The notes under the pieces: model-generated
The model's input: the letters and a program-made list of their open reading frames with translations, nothing else
Told to the model about the DNA's origin: nothing
Databases searched by the model: none
Translations under genes and position numbers: made by a program
Assembly (NCBI RefSeq): GCF_963674925.1
Contig: NZ_OY771649.1
Coordinates: 992,001-1,056,000, forward strand
Direction of reading: 5' to 3'
DNA: 64,000 nucleotides
DNA from: an uncultured Draconibacterium sp.
Lineage (GTDB): Bacteria; Bacteroidota; Bacteroidia; Bacteroidales; Prolixibacteraceae
In this document: positions 9,139 through 19,800 of the stretch, in pieces
How the letters are laid out: every line of letters begins with the position of its first letter
How positions within the stretch are numbered: the stretch's first letter is position 1

Positions 9139-10191
9139 ATGAAAGCAGCAGTTCTTACAAAATACAACCAGGTTGAATGGAAGGAGGTTGAAAAACCGGC
9201 CTGCAAACCGGGAGAAGTTTTAATAAAAGTAAACTTTGGCTGTATTTGCGGCAGCGACCAGCATATTCACACCGGTGAGTTTCATCCGCGGACAACACTT
9301 CCGCTAATTATGGGACACGAATTCGGTGGCGTTGTTGCCGAAGTGGGCGAAGGAGTTAACGGCTGGCAGGTGGGCGATAAAGTTGCCCCCGACCCTATTA
9401 TCTGGTGCGGTAAATGCCCCGCTTGTTTAAAAGGCCATTTCCCGGCATGTACCAGCCTAAAACTAATCGGCATTGATATGGACGGCGGTTTTTGCGAATA
9501 CGTTTCACTGCCTCCCTCGATGTTGTATAAAGTGCCGGCAAATATACCCGACGAGCACGTGGCGCTGGTTGAAGTTTTAAGTATTGGTTGCCATGCCAAA
9601 AACCGTGCAAACGTTCAGGAAAACGACAGCATTGTGATTTGGGGTTCGGGCAAAATTGGCTTGTGTATTTTGCAGGCTGTTCGTACGGTTACCAACAATA
9701 CCGTTTTTATGGTTGATATTCTTGATGAACGGCTGGCAATCGGGCCAAAATACTACGACAATGTGATTCCGATAAATGCAAAAAAAGAAGATCCTGTTGA
9801 ACGTATAAAAGATGAAACCGATGGAAAAGGTGTTGATATAGCTTTTGAAGCGGTTGGACACCCCGAAGAAATTGAGGATGGTGTAAATCCAATAACAGGC
9901 TGTATTCGTTCGATTGTTGGAGGTGGAAAAGTTTGCGTGCTGGGATTGGCAGCCGAACCAACTTCAGTTGTATTTCGTGAACTGATATGGAAAGAAGGAA
10001 CCATTGTAACTTCGCGCGTTAGCCATGGCGAATTTGCCGAAGCCATTGACCACCTGAAAAACAACCGACTAAAACCAGAAGCACTGATATCAAAAACATT
10101 ACACGGATCTGAAACCCAAAAAGGTTTTGAAATTTTAAAGAAAGATCCGGCTAAAAACATAAAAATATTACTTGATTTCAACGCCGTTTAA
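9139..10191 (+). CDS. Zinc-dependent MDR alcohol/polyol dehydrogenase
   Basis: 350-aa medium-chain dehydrogenase. The catalytic zinc site is seen as CGSD (Cys37) and GHEFGG, the structural zinc site as C-x2-C-x2-C-x7-C in CGKCPACLKGHFPAC, and the NAD(P)-binding Rossmann turn as WGSGKIGLC near residue 172. It should oxidise an alcohol or polyol with NAD(P)+. The family includes sorbitol and threonine dehydrogenases and the exact substrate is not readable. The next gene, a D-2-hydroxyacid dehydrogenase, follows on the same strand after 95 bases that carry a separate promoter and operator-like palindrome. Confidence 0.88.
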   Translation: MKAAVLTKYNQVEWKEVEKPACKPGEVLIKVNFGCICGSDQHIHTGEFHPRTTLPLIMGHEFGGVVAEVGEGVNGWQVGDKVAPDPIIWCGKCPACLKGHFPACTSLKLIGIDMDGGFCEYVSLPPSMLYKVPANIPDEHVALVEVLSIGCHAKNRANVQENDSIVIWGSGKIGLCILQAVRTVTNNTVFMVDILDERLAIGPKYYDNVIPINAKKEDPVERIKDETDGKGVDIAFEAVGHPEEIEDGVNPITGCIRSIVGGGKVCVLGLAAEPTSVVFRELIWKEGTIVTSRVSHGEFAEAIDHLKNNRLKPEALISKTLHGSETQKGFEILKKDPAKNIKILLDFNAV

Positions 10192-10232
10192 TGGAAAATA
10201 AATGGACTAAACAGAAAACTGATAACACATCA

Positions 10233-10251
10233 TAATTTGTATGACAAATTA
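10233..10251 (+). promoter_or_regulatory. FadR-subfamily-like palindromic operator
   Basis: TAATTTGTATGACAAATTA is a perfect 8-bp inverted repeat around a 3-base centre. Its core TTGTATGACAA fits the TNGTNNNACNA pattern bound by FadR-type GntR regulators (LldR, PdhR, GlcC). It sits upstream of a D-2-hydroxyacid/D-lactate-type dehydrogenase gene, the kind of target those regulators have. No such regulator is encoded nearby. Confidence 0.45.
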
Positions 10252-10262
10252 CAAATTATTAC

Positions 10263-10270
10263 TAAATTTG
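10263..10270 (+). promoter_or_regulatory. -7 element of the FAD/Fe-S dehydrogenase gene
   Basis: TAAATTTG fits TAnnTTTG and lies 17 bases before the ATG. TTTG at 10236-10239, inside the palindrome, could be the -33 element (23-base spacing, slightly long), so an operator-bound protein would block it. Confidence 0.4.
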
Positions 10271-10286
10271 TGCTTTTCGAACTACT

Positions 10287-13208
10287 ATGACAACTACAAA
10301 TAAATTCATCCAACTAAAGGCCCAACTCGAGGGTGATCTATATTTTGATAACGTACAACGGGTGCTTTATTCAACCGATGCATCGCAATACAAAGAAATG
10401 CCGCTGGCCGTTACCAAGCCTAAAAATAAAAAGGATATAAAAAAGATCATCGCCTTCGCACGCGAGAATAACACCAATATTATTCCCCGCGGAGCAGGTA
10501 CTTCGTTGGCAGGACAGGTAGTTGGAAACGGAATTGTAGTTGACGTTTCGAAATACATGAACAAGATCGTAGAATTCAACAAAGAAAAAAACTATGTGAT
10601 TGTTGAACCCGGTGTTGTATTGGCAGAGCTAAACCTGTTTTTAGCGAAACACGGTATGCAGTTTGGGCCGGAAACATCAACCGCCAACCGATGTGTTATT
10701 GGTGGTATGCTGGGAAATAATTCATGCGGTTTGCACTCGTTGGTTTATGGTAGTGTGCGCCAGCACGTATTGGAAATTGGTGCCATTTTAAGCGACGGCT
10801 CCGAAACCACATTTAAGGAATTAAGCAAAGAAGAATTCCAGGATAAAATAAATGGAAATCCGAATCAGCAGGAAAAAGCCATTTACTCGAATATTAACGA
10901 TCTGCTTTCCGATAAACAAAATCGGGATGAGATTCTAAAGAACTTTCCTGACCCCAAATTAACCCGTCGAAATATGGGGTATGCCATCGATGAGTTGATG
11001 TATGCCGATCCTTTTACCAAAGGTGGAGGTAAATTCAACTTTTGTAAACTTTTGGCAGGTTCTGAAGGAACGTTGGCATTCTCTACCCGGATAAAACTAA
11101 ATGTAATTCCACTGCCTCCAAAATATAAAGGATTGGTTTGTGCGCATTTTGAAACGCTGGAGGAATCGTTGCATGCCAATTTAATTGCCTTAAAATACAA
11201 ACCAACGGCCATTGAATTAATGGACGATCCGGTGATGCAGGCAGCTAAACAAAACATTGAACAGGCCAAAAACCGCTTTTTTGTAAAAGGCGATCCGGGT
11301 GCGATGCTGATGATCGAATTTTCGTTTGAAACCGAAAAAGAATTAACAGCTACAGCTGCGGCACTCGAAAAGGAATTAAAAGAAGCAGGTTTGGGCTATC
11401 ATTATCCGCTGGTAACCGGTGCCGATAAAATAAAACGTGTGTGGTCGTTGCGTACGGCCGGACTGGGGCTTTTGGCCAATATTCCGGGCGACAGAAAAGG
11501 AGTACCCGGAATTGAAGATACTGCTGTTCATCCGGAACACCTGCCCGACTACGTGGCTGATATAAAAGTTGTTTTGAAAAAACTGGGATTAGACAGCGTG
11601 TTTTATGCCCACATTGCCACTGGTGAAATTCACTTTCGTCCGCTCATTAATTTTAAAGATCCAAAAGATGTAGAGATCTTTGAAACCTTAATGAACGAAG
11701 TGGCGGCGCTGGTAAAAAAATACCGTGGCTCGATGAGTGGTGAGCATGGCGATGGAAGAGCACGTGGAAAATTCATTCCGTTTATGCTGGGTGACCAATG
11801 CTACGAAATGGTAAAAGCCGTGAAAAAAGCCTGGGACCCGGATAACATTTTTAATCCCGGAAAAATCGTAAATACGCCACCCATTACCGAAAGCCTGCGC
11901 GTAATTCCCGGCAAAGCTATTCCCGAAACAGATACACACTTTGATTTCTCGAAAAACAAAGGTTATTTCCGAAGTATCGAAAAATGTAACGGTTCGGGCG
12001 ACTGCCGCAAAAGTGAAGTTATTGGCGGCACCCTCTGCCCTACTTTTATGGCTACCCGCGACGAAGACAAAAGCACCCGCGGACGTGCCAATATTCTGCG
12101 CGAATTCCTTTACAACAACGAGAAAAAGAACCTGTTCGACCACCAGGAGATATACGATATTTTAAGTCTCTGCATCTCGTGTAAGGCCTGTAAAAGCGAG
12201 TGCCCGAGTAATGTGGATATGGCCAAATTAAAAGCCGAATTCCTGCAAAATTATTACGATTTGCATGGCGTTCCGATGCGCTCGCGATTAATTGGTTACC
12301 TGCCGCGTTTAAACAAACTGGCGATGGTTTTCCGCCCCATCTCAAACTTTATGATGAGCACGTCGCTATTAAAAAGTGCGATTGGGTTCTCAACTAAACG
12401 TACACTCCCGGCATTGTCGAAAATTACTTTAAACCGCTGGATTGAAAACGGAGTTCCCTTACCGGAGCAAGAAACGAAGGGCAAAATTTACCTTTTTAAC
12501 GATGAGTTTACCAATTACAACGAAAGCGATATTGGTATTAAAGCCATTCTGTTGCTAACCAAACTGGGTTACGAAGTTAAAATTCCGCAAACCAAAGAAA
12601 GCGGAAGAACATTCCTGTCGAAAGGTATGGTGCGGACTTCGAAAAAAGTGGCCGCCGAAAATATAAACCTGTTAAAAGACATTATCACCGACGAAACACC
12701 ACTGGTTGGCATTGAGCCTTCTGCAATTCTGGCTTTCCGCGATGAATACCCTGATTTAGTAGAAAAAGACTTGCAACCGGCTGCTGAAAAACTGGCAAAA
12801 AATGCACTTCTTTTTGAAGAATTTATTGCTGCTGAAATTGAAAAAGGCAACATAACAGAAGAAGCTTTTAACACTGAAGAACAACATATTCTACTGCACG
12901 GACACTGCCAGCAAAAAGCCGTGGCATCAACCGAACCATCGAAAAAAATGTTGTCGCTGCCCAAAAACTATTTTGTAAAAGAAATTCCGTCAGGCTGTTG
13001 TGGTATGGCGGGTTCATTCGGCTACGAAAAAGAACATTACGAACTTTCGATGCAAATTGGTGAGTTGGTACTTTTCCCTGCAGTTCGAAAGGCTAATGAC
13101 GACTATCTAATTTCTGCTCCGGGAACTTCGTGTCGACATCATATTAAAGATGGAACAGGGAAAAAAGCTTTGCACCCGGTGGAAGTTTTGTATGAAGCAC
13201 TGATATAG
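10287..13208 (+). CDS. FAD-linked D-2-hydroxyacid dehydrogenase fused to Fe-S/CCG domain (YdiJ/GlcD-GlcF type)
   Basis: 973 aa. An FAD-binding PCMH domain (about 30-210; IIPRGAGTSLAGQVVG and GGMLGNNSCG) is followed by an FAD-oxidase C domain (to about 540; SGEHGDGRARGKF). Then come ferredoxin-like cysteine motifs CNGSGDC...C and CISCKACKSECP (about 570-650) and a CCG-type domain with HGHCQQKA and SGCCGMAG. This is the fused layout of YdiJ-like D-2-hydroxyglutarate and D-lactate dehydrogenases, which pass electrons to the quinone pool or another acceptor. The substrate is not determined by sequence. A FadR-like palindrome upstream suggests substrate induction. Confidence 0.88.
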   Translation: MTTTNKFIQLKAQLEGDLYFDNVQRVLYSTDASQYKEMPLAVTKPKNKKDIKKIIAFARENNTNIIPRGAGTSLAGQVVGNGIVVDVSKYMNKIVEFNKEKNYVIVEPGVVLAELNLFLAKHGMQFGPETSTANRCVIGGMLGNNSCGLHSLVYGSVRQHVLEIGAILSDGSETTFKELSKEEFQDKINGNPNQQEKAIYSNINDLLSDKQNRDEILKNFPDPKLTRRNMGYAIDELMYADPFTKGGGKFNFCKLLAGSEGTLAFSTRIKLNVIPLPPKYKGLVCAHFETLEESLHANLIALKYKPTAIELMDDPVMQAAKQNIEQAKNRFFVKGDPGAMLMIEFSFETEKELTATAAALEKELKEAGLGYHYPLVTGADKIKRVWSLRTAGLGLLANIPGDRKGVPGIEDTAVHPEHLPDYVADIKVVLKKLGLDSVFYAHIATGEIHFRPLINFKDPKDVEIFETLMNEVAALVKKYRGSMSGEHGDGRARGKFIPFMLGDQCYEMVKAVKKAWDPDNIFNPGKIVNTPPITESLRVIPGKAIPETDTHFDFSKNKGYFRSIEKCNGSGDCRKSEVIGGTLCPTFMATRDEDKSTRGRANILREFLYNNEKKNLFDHQEIYDILSLCISCKACKSECPSNVDMAKLKAEFLQNYYDLHGVPMRSRLIGYLPRLNKLAMVFRPISNFMMSTSLLKSAIGFSTKRTLPALSKITLNRWIENGVPLPEQETKGKIYLFNDEFTNYNESDIGIKAILLLTKLGYEVKIPQTKESGRTFLSKGMVRTSKKVAAENINLLKDIITDETPLVGIEPSAILAFRDEYPDLVEKDLQPAAEKLAKNALLFEEFIAAEIEKGNITEEAFNTEEQHILLHGHCQQKAVASTEPSKKMLSLPKNYFVKEIPSGCCGMAGSFGYEKEHYELSMQIGELVLFPAVRKANDDYLISAPGTSCRHHIKDGTGKKALHPVEVLYEALI

Positions 13209-13861
13209 TTTTAGTATAACTGTTCAATAAGTTATTTTCGATTTCCAAATTTGAAAACGGTTGGAAATTAAATATTTCGATGGCTAATACATGATTTTCT
13301 GCTTGTAGCTTTTCTTACGCTATCCACAAATCTGACATTCAAGCCATTGAAATCCTGCCCTTTAGCTTCTAAAAAAAGGACATTTTCTACAAAAAAGTGG
13401 CTAATATTCCGTTTGATAAGATTTTGAAAAGTCCCTAGAACACTGGCTTTCAAACGTCATTTCTCACGTTGTTTCACTTTGTACATCCCTGATATACAGC
13501 GTATTATATTATTCCTTAATTTTCGTACTGTTAATTGAAGATAAAAAATAAGGGTCTTTCCTCGATTAACAGCACTTACTTATTAACTCGAACCTATGGA
13601 AAAAAAGAGTCATACTTTTTCCATATTAGAATTATTGTATTCCTAAGTGAAACAAAAGCAGCTTTGGAACATATCCTTTCCTTCAATAATAGCGAGACAG
13701 GGATTTTTGTGTGTCCGTGGACGGCACTTTTTGCTCAACCTTTTAATACAAATCCCATGAATAACATATAGCTAAACACCGGAATTCCCTGCTACAACGC
13801 AGGCTTCTGATTCCATATATTTTCACCTTAAAAAAACTAAAAACTCATAAAAATTAAACAC
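13209..13861. other. 650-base gap without a supported gene
   Basis: AT-rich. Small open frames on both strands (13268-13453 minus, 13535-13771 plus) have no recognisable motif or ribosome-binding context. I see no clear terminator for the dehydrogenase gene and no perfect TAnnTTTG element just before the giant gene. The region presumably holds the promoter of the 13862 gene. Confidence 0.5.
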
Positions 13862-16800
13862 ATGAAGAAATTTTACGAAATTTTACGATCATCCCACGCA
13901 GCGCTAAAACTGCTGATGATGGGAATCTTGCTGCTGGCGGCAAATGCCGGCTTTGGACAAACACTCTCTCTCGATCAGGCCGACCTGGACTATGCTCCCG
14001 GAGAAACGGTGTACATTACCGGAACCGGCTGGCATGCCAACGAAGTGGTAAGTTTATTAATAATGAACGAAACTCGTCCCGAATTAAACGAAACTCCTCA
14101 TTATGCTGAATGGTTTGAAACTGCAGATGAGGATGGTAATTTTTACACCTTATGGGATGTTACTGATGAAGAATTAAACACAAGCCTTGTTCTCACTGCC
14201 TTAGGTCAATCTTCGGGCTATGAGGAGCAGGTGTTTTTTACGGATGGTGGTAATTTTAGCTATGAAATAACGCCTGGGTACTATAATACAGTTTCGATGA
14301 CCGCTGGAAGTACAGATAATTCAACACTGAGTGTTGATGTAACCGCACCAAGAGGAAATGGAGATATAATTGTAAATTTAGGATTTGAAGGCTCTAATAT
14401 TGGTACAAATAGTGACCAGATTAATCTGACAACAAATACAGATGTGCCCTTTTCTACAGGAAATAATCAAGGTTCAGGAGATACTAAAACTTTTCCCATC
14501 ACCGTATCTGTCGGTACGAGTGTTGCCGACGGTTCATATAATTTTGAAGCCAGAGCCGTATCTAATACAGGTAATCCAAACAACGGGCAAACCTGGAATT
14601 TTACAGTTGTTGTAGGAAGTACAGGTGGCTCCATCGCTTCTGTTTCCGTTGGTACTCAATCAGAGGCCGTTATTTATGGAACGGCAAGTTCTCCTACATT
14701 TGATGTTACTTCTTTGCGCGATGCAAAGGGAACCGTAAACGGAACATATAGTGTTGAAGGACTTCCTGCTGGTGTTACATCAAGCTTTTCACCTGAATCA
14801 TTTACTTCTAGTGGTGGAGATCCATTTCCCGGATCAACTTTAACTCTTAATGTTCCATCAACTTTGGATGCAGGATCTTATGATTTTACTGTATGGTTAA
14901 AAGATGGTGCTGTTCAGGCATCAGCAATTGGTACATTAATCGTTGAAAAAGCGGACCAGACCATTGCATGGGATACTCCGGCTAACATCGTTTACGGTAC
15001 AACGCTCAGTGCAACTCAACTAAATGCCACTGTTACAGTTCCTGGCTCTGAAGCTCACGGCGCGGTAACTTACGCCCCGGATTTCGGAACAGAACTCAAT
15101 GCCGGAACGCATACACTGACAGTTAATGTGGCTGGCTCGGATAACTACAACCCGGCTTCTGAAACAGTGCAACTGACCGTTGAAAAAGCGGACCAGACCA
15201 TTGCATGGGATACTCCGGCTAACATCGTTTACGGTACAACGCTCAGTGCAACTCAACTAAATGCCACTGTTACAGTTCCTGGCTCTGAAGCTCACGGCGC
15301 GGTAACTTACGACCCGGATTTCGGAACAGAACTCAATGCCGGAACGCATACACTGACAGTTAATGTGGCTGGCTCGGATAACTACAACCCGGCTTCTGAA
15401 ACAGTGCAACTGACCGTTGAAAAAGCGGACCAGACCATTGCATGGGATACTCCGGCTAACATCGTTTACGGTACAACGCTCAGTGCAACTCAACTAAATG
15501 CCACTGTTACAGTTCCTGGCTCTGAAGCTCACGGCGCGGTAACTTACGACCCGGATTTCGGAACAGAACTCAATGCCGGAACGCATACACTGACAGTTAA
15601 TGTGGCTGGCTCGGATAACTACAACCCGGCTTCTGAAACAGTGCAACTGACCGTTGAAAAAGCGGACCAGACCATTGCATGGGATACTCCGGCTAACATC
15701 GTTTACGGTACAACGCTCAGTGCAACTCAACTAAATGCCACTGTTACAGTTCCTGGCTCTGAAGCTCACGGCGCGGTAACTTACGACCCGGATTTCGGAA
15801 CAGAACTCAATGCCGGAACGCATACACTGACAGTTAATGTGGCTGGCTCGGATAACTACAACCCGGCTTCTGAAACAGTGCAACTGACCGTTGAAAAAGC
15901 GGACCAGACCATTGCATGGGATACTCCGGCTAACATCGTTTACGGTACAACGCTCAGTGCAACTCAACTAAATGCCACTGTTACAGTTCCTGGCTCTGAA
16001 GCTCACGGCGCGGTAACTTACGACCCGGATTTCGGAACAGAACTCAATGCCGGAACGCATACACTGACAGTTAATGTGGCTGGCTCGGATAACTACAACC
16101 CGGCTTCTGAAACAGTGCAACTGACCGTTGAAAAAGCGGACCAGACCATTGCATGGGATACTCCGGCTAACATCGTTTACGGTACAACGCTCAGTGCAAC
16201 TCAACTAAATGCCACTGTTACAGTTCCTGGCTCTGAAGCTCACGGCGCGGTAACTTACGACCCGGATTTCGGAACAGAACTCAATGCCGGAACGCATACA
16301 CTGACAGTTAATGTGGCTGGCTCGGATAACTACAACCCGGCTTCTGAAACAGTGCAACTGACCGTTGAAAAAGCGGACCAGACCATTGCATGGGATACTC
16401 CGGCTAACATCGTTTACGGTACAACGCTCAGTGCAACTCAACTAAATGCCACTGTTACAGTTCCTGGCTCTGAAGCTCACGGCGCGGTAACTTACGACCC
16501 GGATTTCGGAACAGAACTCAATGCCGGAACGCATACACTGACAGTTAATGTGGCTGGCTCGGATAACTACAACCCGGCTTCTGAAACAGTGCAACTGACC
16601 GTTGAAAAAGCGGACCAGACCATTGCATGGGATACTCCGGCTAACATCGTTTACGGTACAACGCTCAGTGCAACTCAACTAAATGCCACTGTTACAGTTC
16701 CTGGCTCTGAAGCTCACGGCGCGGTAACTTACGACCCGGATTTCGGAACAGAACTCAATGCCGGAACGCATACACTGACAGTTAATGTGGCTGGCTCGGA

Positions 16801-19800
16801 TAACTACAACCCGGCTTCTGAAACAGTGCAACTGACCGTTGAAAAAGCGGACCAGACCATTGCATGGGATACTCCGGCTAACATCGTTTACGGTACAACG
16901 CTCAGTGCAACTCAACTAAATGCCACTGTTACAGTTCCTGGCTCTGAAGCTCACGGCGCGGTAACTTACGACCCGGATTTCGGAACAGAACTCAATGCCG
17001 GAACGCATACACTGACAGTTAATGTGGCTGGCTCGGATAACTACAACCCGGCTTCTGAAACAGTGCAACTGACCGTTGAAAAAGCGGACCAGACCATTGC
17101 ATGGGATACTCCGGCTAACATCGTTTACGGTACAACGCTCAGTGCAACTCAACTAAATGCCACTGTTACAGTTCCTGGCTCTGAAGCTCACGGCGCGGTA
17201 ACTTACGACCCGGATTTCGGAACAGAACTCAATGCCGGAACGCATACACTGACAGTTAATGTGGCTGGCTCGGATAACTACAACCCGGCTTCTGAAACAG
17301 TGCAACTGACCGTTGAAAAAGCGGACCAGACCATTGCATGGGATACTCCGGCTAACATCGTTTACGGTACAACGCTCAGTGCAACTCAACTAAATGCCAC
17401 TGTTACAGTTCCTGGCTCTGAAGCTCACGGCGCGGTAACTTACGACCCGGATTTCGGAACAGAACTCAATGCCGGAACGCATACACTGACAGTTAATGTG
17501 GCTGGCTCGGATAACTACAACCCGGCTTCTGAAACAGTGCAACTGACCGTTGAAAAAGCGGACCAGACCATTGCATGGGATACTCCGGCTAACATCGTTT
17601 ACGGTACAACGCTCAGTGCAACTCAACTAAATGCCACTGTTACAGTTCCTGGCTCTGAAGCTCACGGCGCGGTAACTTACGACCCGGATTTCGGAACAGA
17701 ACTCAATGCCGGAACGCATACACTGACAGTTAATGTGGCTGGCTCGGATAACTACAACCCGGCTTCTGAAACAGTGCAACTGACCGTTGAAAAAGCGGAC
17801 CAGACCATTGCATGGGATACTCCGGCTAACATCGTTTACGGTACAACGCTCAGTGCAACTCAACTAAATGCCACTGTTACAGTTCCTGGCTCTGAAGCTC
17901 ACGGCGCGGTAACTTACGACCCGGATTTCGGAACAGAACTCAATGCCGGAACGCATACACTGACAGTTAATGTGGCTGGCTCGGATAACTACAACCCGGC
18001 TTCTGAAACAGTGCAACTGACCGTTGAAAAAGCGGACCAGACCATTGCATGGGATACTCCGGCTAACATCGTTTACGGTACAACGCTCAGTGCAACTCAA
18101 CTAAATGCCACTGTTACAGTTCCTGGCTCTGAAGCTCACGGCGCGGTAACTTACGACCCGGATTTCGGAACAGAACTCAATGCCGGAACGCATACACTGA
18201 CAGTTAATGTGGCTGGCTCGGATAACTACAACCCGGCTTCTGAAACAGTGCAACTGACCGTTGAAAAAGCGGACCAGACCATTGCATGGGATACTCCGGC
18301 TAACATCGTTTACGGTACAACGCTCAGTGCAACTCAACTAAATGCCACTGTTACAGTTCCTGGCTCTGAAGCTCACGGCGCGGTAACTTACGACCCGGAT
18401 TTCGGAACAGAACTCAATGCCGGAACGCATACACTGACAGTTAATGTGGCTGGCTCGGATAACTACAACCCGGCTTCTGAAACAGTGCAACTGACCGTTG
18501 AAAAAGCGGACCAGACCATTGCATGGGATACTCCGGCTAACATCGTTTACGGTACAACGCTCAGTGCAACTCAACTAAATGCCACTGTTACAGTTCCTGG
18601 CTCTGAAGCTCACGGCGCGGTAACTTACGACCCGGATTTCGGAACAGAACTCAATGCCGGAACGCATACACTGACAGTTAATGTGGCTGGCTCGGATAAC
18701 TACAACCCGGCTTCTGAAACAGTGCAACTGACCGTTGAAAAAGCGGACCAGACCATTGCATGGGATACTCCGGCTAACATCGTTTACGGTACAACGCTCA
18801 GTGCAACTCAACTAAATGCCACTGTTACAGTTCCTGGCTCTGAAGCTCACGGCGCGGTAACTTACGACCCGGATTTCGGAACAGAACTCAATGCCGGAAC
18901 GCATACACTGACAGTTAATGTGGCTGGCTCGGATAACTACAACCCGGCTTCTGAAACAGTGCAACTGACCGTTGAAAAAGCGGACCAGACCATTGCATGG
19001 GATACTCCGGCTAACATCGTTTACGGTACAACGCTCAGTGCAACTCAACTAAATGCCACTGTTACAGTTCCTGGCTCTGAAGCTCACGGCGCGGTAACTT
19101 ACGACCCGGATTTCGGAACAGAACTCAATGCCGGAACGCATACACTGACAGTTAATGTGGCTGGCTCGGATAACTACAACCCGGCTTCTGAAACAGTGCA
19201 ACTGACCGTTGAAAAAGCGGACCAGACCATTGCATGGGATACTCCGGCTAACATCGTTTACGGTACAACGCTCAGTGCAACTCAACTAAATGCCACTGTT
19301 ACAGTTCCTGGCTCTGAAGCTCACGGCGCGGTAACTTACGACCCGGATTTCGGAACAGAACTCAATGCCGGAACGCATACACTGACAGTTAATGTGGCTG
19401 GCTCGGATAACTACAACCCGGCTTCTGAAACAGTGCAACTGACCGTTGAAAAAGCGGACCAGACCATTGCATGGGATACTCCGGCTAACATCGTTTACGG
19501 TACAACGCTCAGTGCAACTCAACTAAATGCCACTGTTACAGTTCCTGGCTCTGAAGCTCACGGCGCGGTAACTTACGACCCGGATTTCGGAACAGAACTC
19601 AATGCCGGAACGCATACACTGACAGTTAATGTGGCTGGCTCGGATAACTACAACCCGGCTTCTGAAACAGTGCAACTGACCGTTGAAAAAGCGGACCAGA
19701 CCATTGCATGGGATACTCCGGCTAACATCGTTTACGGTACAACGCTCAGTGCAACTCAACTAAATGCCACTGTTACAGTTCCTGGCTCTGAAGCTCACGG

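Noticed and set aside
13268..13771. Two short open frames between the dehydrogenase and giant repeat genes
   Set aside because: No motif, odd composition and no start context. A faint resemblance of the first to a LytTR segment is too weak to report.
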